A stretch of 49,684 nt of DNA from Bacteroidota bacterium (GTDB taxonomy: Bacteria > Bacteroidota > Ignavibacteria > UBA10030 > BY39): positions 1 to 49,684 of the forward strand of contig JAUXOG010000121.1 of NCBI GenBank assembly GCA_030682385.1. Direction: 5' to 3'. Shown here piece by piece: positions 43,117 to 49,684 of this stretch. The position numbers and the translations under genes are program-made. The notes beneath the pieces were generated by a model. The model had not been told where the DNA came from, ran no database searches, and was given only the letters and a program-made list of their open reading frames with translations. Numbering within the stretch: the first letter of the stretch is position 1; every line of letters starts with the position of its first letter.

Positions 43117-44703
43117 CTAAATGCTTTTACTTTTTAATTTGTCTATAATCGCTTTAATAATTGATTTGTCATATTCATCCAAAGTACCTAAGAATATAAT
43201 AGGCATAATATATGAAAACATAAAAATAAGAAAATATAAAATAATATATAATAAACCTTCAAACCTTGTTTGAATCTCTGGTTGCACTATAAATAATTGT
43301 ACAATCACAATAATACTTGATGCAATCAAGAGACTAATTAAAGGTTTAAGTAACATTTTAATATAAGTAAAAAAATCTTTTTTGATTACAGAGAAGAACT
43401 GTTTCATATAGTAAAATGCCCCGATTGTAAGCATAAGCATTGTTGATAGTGCAATCCCATTATATCCGATAGTATAAATAAATGTGAATGTTAAAATTGG
43501 GCTTAGTATAAGGGCTAAGATACCGACATTGCGTTCGAGATCTGTTCGAGTAATACCAGCACCGATTGTACTCGCAATTGCAGTTAGCGTATTCATAAAA
43601 TAACCGAAGACTAAAATTTTGATAATAATTGATGCAGTCATAATACCGGTTTCATCTAAAGATTTTCCCACCCAAGTTTGTACGATAAGTTTCGATTCTA
43701 AAAAAATAAAACCGAGAAAAAACATACCGACAATGATGAGATATTTCGATCCCCTATCGAATAATAGATTTATTTTTATATCCTCCTTCTTAGCATCTAT
43801 TTCTGATGCAACAGGAAGCAAAGCAGAGGTAAGCATAAGCGGTATACTTCTCGCTAATGTAGTTACTTTAACCCCTATTTCATAAAATGCTGCATTAGCT
43901 GGCCCAAAAAAACTTAGTGCAAAAATCTTATCAACCTGAAATACTATAACTTGCGATATCCTGCTAATTTGTAAATTTATCCCAAAACGCCAAGTTTGTT
44001 TAAACTTTTCCCACTCGATATTTGAAATGCTGAGTTTGAGTTGTGGCAAAATACGGAAAGACCAATATGATAGCAAAGAAATGGAAATCAAATTTATAAA
44101 AAGACTCCCGATAATTAATCCGCGCACACCAAAATCCAAACTTAAAACTATTACTGTTTGAGTAATATTTAAAATACCTGTTGCTACAATGATTAGATTA
44201 GTAATATCCATACGTTGTAAACCAGCTAAGACTGATGTAAGAGGTGAAAATGTATTAAGAATTACCAAAATTGAAGTAGCAATAACAAAGACGAAATATG
44301 CCTCACTAATTAAATGATTAGGTACACCAATCAACATTAAAATATTATTACCGGATAAAATAATTACAATTAAAAGTACTAATCCGAAAACAGCATAAAA
44401 AAAGATACTTGTAATTATAAGTGAATTAATTTCACCAAACTGTTTCTTAGCATTATATTCAGCAATATATTTTACACTTGAACTCCCTATCCCGAAATCA
44501 ACAAGTCCTGCTGACGAAATAATTATTATTCCAATCACCCAGGCACTACCGTATATTTCAAGCCCCAGTTTAGAAATTACAAACGGAATTATAATAAAAT
44601 TTAAAAGAAGAACAATCCAATTTCCCACAGAATTATATATCGTATTTTTTATGATCCGCTTTGTTAATGGATGAACAATATTTGGAATTTGAATATCTGA
44701 CAT
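43117..44703 (-). CDS. Polysaccharide flippase (Wzx/MVF-type)
   Basis: A 528-residue polytopic protein with about 14 membrane segments, beginning RIIKNTIYNSVGNWIVLLLNFIIIPFVIS (in part), as is typical of oligosaccharide flippases of the Polysacc_synt family. It would move lipid-linked oligosaccharides across the inner membrane. Together with the four glycosyltransferases and the Wzz-like protein this fits a Wzx/Wzy pathway, although no clear Wzy polymerase is seen in the window. Confidence 0.9.
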   Translation of the reverse strand: MSDIQIPNIVHPLTKRIIKNTIYNSVGNWIVLLLNFIIIPFVISKLGLEIYGSAWVIGIIIISSAGLVDFGIGSSSVKYIAEYNAKKQFGEINSLIITSIFFYAVFGLVLLIVIILSGNNILMLIGVPNHLISEAYFVFVIATSILVILNTFSPLTSVLAGLQRMDITNLIIVATGILNITQTVIVLSLDFGVRGLIIGSLFINLISISLLSYWSFRILPQLKLSISNIEWEKFKQTWRFGINLQISRISQVIVFQVDKIFALSFFGPANAAFYEIGVKVTTLARSIPLMLTSALLPVASEIDAKKEDIKINLLFDRGSKYLIIVGMFFLGFIFLESKLIVQTWVGKSLDETGIMTASIIIKILVFGYFMNTLTAIASTIGAGITRTDLERNVGILALILSPILTFTFIYTIGYNGIALSTMLMLTIGAFYYMKQFFSVIKKDFFTYIKMLLKPLISLLIASSIIVIVQLFIVQPEIQTRFEGLLYIILYFLIFMFSYIMPIIFLGTLDEYDKSIIKAIIDKLKSKSI

Positions 44704-45710
44704 TATCCTGGCAAAATAAATTTAACAAGCTTCGAAAATATCGCAGGGAAGTAATTGTCAATAAATATTTTTAAATAATATTTATGCTTTCGATAACTTT
44801 TTCCCGAATCACCATACATAGTTTGAGGTTTTATTACCATTTGTAATTTTCTAACAATTAAAATAATAAAGCTATCACAAATTGTAAATAATTTGGCTAG
44901 GAACCGAGACATAAGTGAATAATGTTTATCCACAAATTGATTAAGACTGAGTAAAAATCTCCCATAAAAAATTGAACTGTCGAGTTTCAGAAAACTGCTG
45001 CCGCCTTTATGAATCATGGAAACATCATTAAGGCAAAGTAACCGCCAACCACCTTTGCGGATGCGGTAACACCAATCAACATCTTCAAAAAAAAGAAAAA
45101 AACTTTCATCCATCAAACCAACAGTTTGTAATACATCTCTACGAATCATTATACATCCACCCGGAATTTGTTCAACTTCAAACTGAGTGGCATTTTCTTC
45201 AATATATACTTCTAAATATTTTTTTACAAGATACGGATGCTTAAATGTAAATTTAGATAAGGATGTATAAAATAACAAAATTTGCATAAGCGTCGGTAAT
45301 TTTCTGTAATATCCCCGTTGTAACGATCCGTCTAAATTTATGAGCCGCGGTGCAACAGCACCGACATCTTTCCGAGACTCAAGCGTGTTAGCCAGAACTT
45401 GGAGTGATTCAAAGTTCGATACTATGTCGGCATTTAAAATCAGTAAATATTTCCCGCAAGCATTATTAATACCTTGATTTACTGCGGCAGCAAATCCTAA
45501 ATTCACCTTATTTGCGACTAGCAATACTTTAGGAAATTTTGACCGTACCATCTGAACACTGTCATCTTCGGAAGCGTTATCAACAACAATTATTTCAAAA
45601 TTTAAAATACCTGACCTATCTGTTAACGATGTTAGGCACGTTTTAAGATCTTCAGATGTATTCCAATTTACAATAACCACAGAAAGAACATATTCATAAG
45701 TATTACTCAT
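44703..45710 (-). CDS. Glycosyltransferase family 2
   Basis: A 335-residue GT-A protein: LSVVIVNWNTSEDLKTCL, VVDNASEDDSVQMV, YLLILNADIVSNFESL (acidic motif), and LMDESFFLFFEDVDWCYRIRKGGW. It is the first gene of the polysaccharide operon, overlapping the flippase by 1 nt and the CorC-type gene upstream by 8 nt. Confidence 0.92.
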   Translation of the reverse strand: MSNTYEYVLSVVIVNWNTSEDLKTCLTSLTDRSGILNFEIIVVDNASEDDSVQMVRSKFPKVLLVANKVNLGFAAAVNQGINNACGKYLLILNADIVSNFESLQVLANTLESRKDVGAVAPRLINLDGSLQRGYYRKLPTLMQILLFYTSLSKFTFKHPYLVKKYLEVYIEENATQFEVEQIPGGCIMIRRDVLQTVGLMDESFFLFFEDVDWCYRIRKGGWRLLCLNDVSMIHKGGSSFLKLDSSIFYGRFLLSLNQFVDKHYSLMSRFLAKLFTICDSFIILIVRKLQMVIKPQTMYGDSGKSYRKHKYYLKIFIDNYFPAIFSKLVKFILPG

Positions 45711-46995
45711 ATTTTGTTTTCGTAACCTTAACTTGCCGTATCCGACGTTGGCTCTTCTTGATAATTACAAATGTAATATCGTTATATTTTATTTCTTCAT
45801 TTAAGTCAGGAATTTTACCTGTGATTTTATTGAGGAAACCACTCAGCGTATCATACTCTGTGGTTTCAGGTATATTGGTCCCGAATTTCTCATTGAAATC
45901 TTGTATATTAATTCGGGCATTCACTAATGACGACCCATCGGTTGATACTTCAACTTCTTTTAATTCTTCATCATATTCGTCGTGAATTTCGCCAACTATT
46001 TCTTCCAGTATATCCTCCAACGTAATGATACCCTCTGTTCCACCGTATTCATCTATGACAATTGCCATGTGAATTTTTTGTTTTTGTAATTCACGCAGCA
46101 ACACACTTATTTTTTTAGTTTCCGGCACAAAATAAGCCGGACGAATGATATCGTGTAATACAATCACGTCGCGATGCTCCAAAAGGCTTATTAAATCTTT
46201 TGTATATACAATGCCGATTATATTATCGATGGACCCTGAATATATCGGAATACGCGAGTAACCCTCCTTGAGTACAATATTCACAAGTTTTTCGCGCGGT
46301 GTATTTATTTCGACTGCTACGATATCGGTTCTCGGAACCATAACTTCTTTCGCAGTAGTATCTGTGAACTCGAAGATACTTGTTATCAGTTCCTGCTCTG
46401 TTTTATCGATTGCCCCGGTTTTTCTTCCTTCTTCCAATAAAATTTTAACCTCTTCTTCAGATACCCTCGATTCAGAAAAATTGGTTTGATCTTTAAAAGG
46501 TTTCAAAATTAAATTACTGATGGTTTGTAAAAGAACAATCATCGGTTTGCTGGCAATTGAAATCCAAAAAAATGGAAATGCGAAGAACAACGCTAACTGT
46601 GCCGGAAATTTTAAAGCTATTGATTTGGGAATTAATTCACCCGCAAGAATTGCTACAAATGCAAACAACGGTATTATAATTAAAAGTGAGAAAGCGCCGC
46701 TATGTTCACTCAGAAAATAAACTTCCAGCGATTTTAAGTAGGGAGCAATTTCATCTAATGCAAACAGTCCGGCTAAAAATGCTGCGATGCTTAAACTTAC
46801 TATGAAAGTAACATTCGCCGTTGCGATTATACTTTCAGGGTTTTTTTGGAAATTTTGAATTACTCTCGCTGCTTTACTCCCGTTATCTGCTAAATCTTTG
46901 ATAACACTTTTGGGGGAATTTAGGAACGCTGTTTCGCAAGCAGCCATTATCCCTGAAATCATAATAAAAAACGAAATTGGTAACAAATAATGCAA
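45703..46995 (-). CDS. CNNM/CorC (HlyC) family membrane protein with CBS domains
   Basis: A 430-residue protein. A DUF21/CNNM membrane region (residues ~1-165, four hydrophobic segments; AACETAFLNS, GELIPKSIAL) is followed by paired CBS domains (about 205-330; MVPRTDIVAVE, YSRIPIYSGSIDNIIGIVYTKDL, IHMAIVIDEYGGTEGIITLEDILEEIVGEI) and a CorC_HlyC domain. In Bacteroidota a relative, GldE, supports gliding/T9SS; other members handle Mg2+. Which applies cannot be told from sequence alone. Confidence 0.9.
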   Translation of the reverse strand: MHYLLPISFFIMISGIMAACETAFLNSPKSVIKDLADNGSKAARVIQNFQKNPESIIATANVTFIVSLSIAAFLAGLFALDEIAPYLKSLEVYFLSEHSGAFSLLIIIPLFAFVAILAGELIPKSIALKFPAQLALFFAFPFFWISIASKPMIVLLQTISNLILKPFKDQTNFSESRVSEEEVKILLEEGRKTGAIDKTEQELITSIFEFTDTTAKEVMVPRTDIVAVEINTPREKLVNIVLKEGYSRIPIYSGSIDNIIGIVYTKDLISLLEHRDVIVLHDIIRPAYFVPETKKISVLLRELQKQKIHMAIVIDEYGGTEGIITLEDILEEIVGEIHDEYDEELKEVEVSTDGSSLVNARINIQDFNEKFGTNIPETTEYDTLSGFLNKITGKIPDLNEEIKYNDITFVIIKKSQRRIRQVKVTKTKYE

Positions 46996-47065
46996 TTAAA
47001 TCTTTCGAGTTGTTCTACTTATTTTTCAAGCTTAATTTACGAGAAAGAAAATATATAATCAAACG

Positions 47066-47881
47066 TTAAGGTAAAGTAGTTTTAAATGCCTGATAGCGAG
47101 CCGTAAAAAGATTGTTTTCAGTTGGTTGTGGATCGCCTATTTTTTTCATCTCTTGGTAAACAAAATCGACTCGATCCTGAGGCATCGGATGTGTTGATAA
47201 CAGTCTCTCGATACTGCCGCCCCGTTCTCCTTTTGTTGACTGAATTTTGTCGAAGAAATATTTTATCGCACCCGGATAATACTCGGTGTCTTTTAAATAT
47301 CTGATCGAATAATCATCCGATTCAGTTTCATCCGAACGGCTGTTTGCTAAAAATGCCAGACCCGTAAACATGTTTGCAGCAATTTCAGCCAATTGAGAAG
47401 GCGATTCACCCAAAATGACTGAAACCAACATACTCGCACCATAATACTTAGTTAACCGTTGAGTAGCATGACGTCGTTCGGCATGGGCGATTTCGTGTCC
47501 AATTATACCGGCAAGCGTTGCTTCGTTATCTAAAAATTTTAACAGCCCAGTATATACATAAATATATCCGCCCGGTGTTGCAAAAGCATTAATTGTATTA
47601 TCGTCATGTACTATTTCGAAACTATAAGCATACAATCCACGTTTTTTTACATGCGGAGAATTTAGAATTTTTTGTCCTACCTGTTCAACATAACTCTTAA
47701 CATCATTTCGGTTTTGAAGTAAGGGATATTCCTGAGGTTTGCTCTTAATTTCATCATCAAGCTGCTTGCCCAACTTAACGTCTTCCTGATCCGAAAATAT
47801 ATTGAACGCCAAACTTCCACACATAATACTGAAACTGGCAATCCAAATTGTAAAGATAGAATAAACGAAATATTTTTTCAT
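47066..47881 (-). CDS. M48 family metallopeptidase, exported
   Basis: A 271-residue periplasmic zinc protease. An N-terminal hydrophobic signal (with a Cys at 21 that could be a lipoprotein site) is followed by the M48 core: NAFATPGGYIYVYTGLL, zinc motif GHEIAH, and the third-ligand segment SRSDETESDDYSIRYL; LLSTHPMPQDRV closes the domain. It resembles BepA/LoiP-type outer-membrane quality-control proteases. Confidence 0.92.
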   Translation of the reverse strand: MKKYFVYSIFTIWIASFSIMCGSLAFNIFSDQEDVKLGKQLDDEIKSKPQEYPLLQNRNDVKSYVEQVGQKILNSPHVKKRGLYAYSFEIVHDDNTINAFATPGGYIYVYTGLLKFLDNEATLAGIIGHEIAHAERRHATQRLTKYYGASMLVSVILGESPSQLAEIAANMFTGLAFLANSRSDETESDDYSIRYLKDTEYYPGAIKYFFDKIQSTKGERGGSIERLLSTHPMPQDRVDFVYQEMKKIGDPQPTENNLFTARYQAFKTTLP

Positions 47882-47901
47882 TGGTTTCTCCTAATTAAAT
47901 T

Positions 47902-48630
47902 TTAATATCTAACATTCTCGAGTGTTAAGCCATGAGGCGGCGCCAATGTGCCCGCTTTCGCTCTGACTTTTTCATTTAATACCGATCTAAAATCGTCTAA
48001 ATCGCGATAACCACGTGTTACGTCCACCATCGTTCCAACTAAACCACGCACCATTCCGTATAAAAATCTGTTTGCTTCGATCTCATAAATCAAATTACTA
48101 TTTTCACTTTTCCATTTCGACCGGAACACATTACTTAAATAATGTTCATTACCCGCATCTAATTTACAAAAACCTTCAAAGTCATGAATTCCCAAAACCA
48201 TATTTGCACATTCATCCAAAATTGTGTTGTCGATTTTATACTTTACAAACCACGAATATCTTCTTCGTAATGCAGAAGATTTTGTTGTTATCAAATAGGA
48301 ATATTCACGCGACTTGGCTGCATAGCGTGCATGGAAATCGAATTCCACATCTGCTGCCTCGTGTATGCAAACATCTTCAGGTAACAATGCCGAAAGACTT
48401 TTTTGTAATTGACCGACATTCATTTTTGAGTTACAGCGAAAATTAGCAACCTGACCTCGCGCATGCACACCGCTGTCGGTTCTTCCTGAACCGATCACAT
48501 TTACTTCTTCTTGCAAAAGATTTGCGAGTGTTTTTTCTATAACTTCCTGAACACTTCTTCCGTTCGGTTGTCGTTGCCACCCCACAAAATCGGTTCCGTC
48601 GTATTCAATAAGTAGTTTAATATTTCGCAC
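47902..48630 (-). CDS. truA: tRNA pseudouridine(38-40) synthase
   Basis: A 242-residue TruA: IEYDGTDFVGWQRQPNGRSVQEVIE, catalytic Asp in GSGRTDSGVHARGQVANF near 52, and RFLYGMVRGLVGTMVDV near 200. It modifies the anticodon arm of many tRNAs. Length and motifs are complete. It is 20 nt upstream of the M48 gene and 6 nt after the DUF5683-like gene. Confidence 0.96.
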   Translation of the reverse strand: MRNIKLLIEYDGTDFVGWQRQPNGRSVQEVIEKTLANLLQEEVNVIGSGRTDSGVHARGQVANFRCNSKMNVGQLQKSLSALLPEDVCIHEAADVEFDFHARYAAKSREYSYLITTKSSALRRRYSWFVKYKIDNTILDECANMVLGIHDFEGFCKLDAGNEHYLSNVFRSKWKSENSNLIYEIEANRFLYGMVRGLVGTMVDVTRGYRDLDDFRSVLNEKVRAKAGTLAPPHGLTLENVRY

Positions 48631-48636
48631 GTTTCA

Positions 48637-49389
48637 TCAAAACAGTTTTGAAATCGTAAACACAAATTCCGGATTATTAGCAGTAACACGTAATTTGCTG
48701 TTAATCTGAAAATTATTTGTAATGTCGGACTGCTTGTTATATTTACTGGCTAACATCCCTGCGTTTATTGCGCTTACGATATGATTGGCTAAAATTGCAC
48801 CAACAATAAATTGTCTGCTGTTAAGTACTTCATCACTTTTGATTCTAATATTGCGATATTTCTGTCTGCTCGCTTCGTCATTCCATTGCCAATAATAATT
48901 TGAATTGGGATCGTATAATTTATCGTCTTGTCTGTCTTGCAATTTTCTTTCGTTGTACCAATATACATCAGCGTAATTACCGATATCTACAAAATATTTA
49001 TCATCCTGTCCTGCTAACTTTACTCCGGCATTTGTTGAAGCAAAAAGTCGTGCATCGTTTTTCAACCATGTTCCGTATAATTGCACTGAAGTAAATGTCA
49101 ACCAAAGAAATCCTTCGGCAGAAGTGAGATATTTCCCTCTGCTGTAATCGCCGGCATAAATCTCGCCCATTCCGGGAAGTACAAGCGAAAGAGCAACAGC
49201 AAGTGGTACAGATTTTTTTTGAGAAGCACTATAATCAGAAAATACTGATGCGTTTCGAGATTCAAGATCGATTGATTGATTGAAAAAATCTTTAATATTT
49301 TTATGACTGACAACTGAATTGGTTAAAGGCTGTGCGATAACCATCTGCACACTAAAAAAGAACATGAAGACACAAATTATTTTTTTCAT
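48637..49389 (-). CDS. Putative exported protein, DUF5683-like
   Basis: A 250-residue protein with a signal peptide (about 1-19, MVIAQ). The segment ALSLVLPGMGEIYAGDYSRGKYLTSAEG (in part) near 70 resembles the glycine-rich membrane hairpin of DUF5683-like envelope proteins. Function unknown. Its ATG overlaps the mtaB stop (ATGA), so it is coupled to the tRNA-modification gene upstream. Confidence 0.65.
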   Translation of the reverse strand: MKKIICVFMFFFSVQMVIAQPLTNSVVSHKNIKDFFNQSIDLESRNASVFSDYSASQKKSVPLAVALSLVLPGMGEIYAGDYSRGKYLTSAEGFLWLTFTSVQLYGTWLKNDARLFASTNAGVKLAGQDDKYFVDIGNYADVYWYNERKLQDRQDDKLYDPNSNYYWQWNDEASRQKYRNIRIKSDEVLNSRQFIVGAILANHIVSAINAGMLASKYNKQSDITNNFQINSKLRVTANNPEFVFTISKLF

Positions 49390-49684
49390 ACGATTACATC
49401 TCCTTCACAATAATCTTTATTTACATTTTTAATTAGCGTTGGAACAATCCGGTTAAAAAGATCTTCAGTTGCTATAGTTTTTACCCGAATATAATTTGTT
49501 GAAAAACCGGATACAAAACCGTTTTTAATGTTGGTTTCGTATAATACATCTAATTTTTTACCAACAAACTGTGAGTAAAATTGGAAACGCTTTTTCGTGC
49601 TTAAGATACGAAGTTTTTCGTTTCTGTAAAAGCGACCCTTTGGTTGAATGGAATTTGGATAAGAAGCTGCCGGAGTTTTGGGGC
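49386..49684 (-). CDS. mtaB: C-terminal part of MtaB-type methylthiotransferase (cut by window edge)
   Basis: About 98 residues from the right edge to a TGA that overlaps the next gene's ATG. The sequence KTPAASYPN, then EKLRILSTKKRFQFYSQFVGKKLDVLYE and NGFVSGFSTNYIRVK, matches the end of the radical-SAM domain and the TRAM domain of MtaB/MiaB proteins, which add methylthio groups to t6A37 in tRNA. The Fe-S motifs lie outside the window. MtaB rather than MiaB is a judgement from the PGTPAA-like start. Confidence 0.8.
   Translation of the reverse strand, partial: PKTPAASYPNSIQPKGRFYRNEKLRILSTKKRFQFYSQFVGKKLDVLYETNIKNGFVSGFSTNYIRVKTIATEDLFNRIVPTLIKNVNKDYCEGDVIV

Overview
The window is an AT-rich bacterial chromosome segment. 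It most likely comes from the Ignavibacteria or a neighbouring lineage of the Bacteroidota/Chlorobiota (FCB) group. The evidence is a secreted protein with an 'NYPNPFNP'-type C-terminal sorting domain (type IX secretion), a GWxTD-domain protein, an RsbU/V/W-type partner-switching cassette with PP2C phosphatases, and the general gene content. This placement is inferred from protein character, not from a marker-gene tree. Every gene I can support, about 50 including one tRNA, lies on the minus strand, so operons read from high to low coordinates.

Layout: 58-720, a HEPN/MNT pair with non-canonical start codons. 840-1126, low-complexity degenerate tandem repeats. 1127-4488, a Wzz-like chain-length regulator and a T9SS-sorted exported protein, separated by a strong terminator. 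4664-19863, an 18-gene hydrogenase/Hdr operon ending in a strong terminator at 4604-4635. 19864-20280, a long structured non-coding leader. 20281-22083, a methyltransferase, an HD-domain protein and a second MNT/HepT pair whose HepT is broken. 22134-26761, a partner-switching cassette (RsbU-RsbW-RsbV-RsbU types). 26764-28859, a MATE transporter and a TPR protein. 28920-29130, palindromic repeats around tRNA-Arg(CCG). 29242-30351, SUI1 and ArsM-like genes. 30419-30736, an internally deleted four-helix-bundle-suffix remnant. 30756-38168, envelope and carbohydrate genes (Zn-phospholipase C, GT9, LpxL-type acyltransferase, GWxTD, YjbQ, GH57, receiver). 38171-45710, NadD and a polysaccharide synthesis/export cluster. 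45703-49684, a CorC/HlyC-type protein, M48 protease, TruA, a DUF5683-like protein and the C-terminus of MtaB.

The hydrogenase operon is the centre of interest. It combines a group 3c-type [NiFe] hydrogenase (MvhA, MvhG, MvhD), HdrB and HdrC, an NADH-dehydrogenase-type diaphorase (NuoE, a thioredoxin-like ferredoxin, NuoF), and an HdrA that is cut in two. The N-terminal half (Fe-S and FAD Rossmann) is a separate 292-residue gene next to hdrB. The C-terminal half is fused behind a NuoG/HydA-type 2Fe-2S and 2x4Fe-4S N-terminus, 6.6 kb further along the operon. I infer one large complex coupling H2, NAD(H), ferredoxin and a disulfide-type substrate through flavin-based bifurcation. Between the Hdr and Nuo blocks is a regulatory block: two DRTGG proteins, two stand-alone HATPase proteins, a PHP protein and a [FeFe]-hydrogenase-like protein that keeps the H-cluster cysteines but has Phe where active enzymes have the proton-relay Cys. 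The operon begins with its own large-subunit maturation protease, preceded by a hairpin-rich leader ending in a U-tract.
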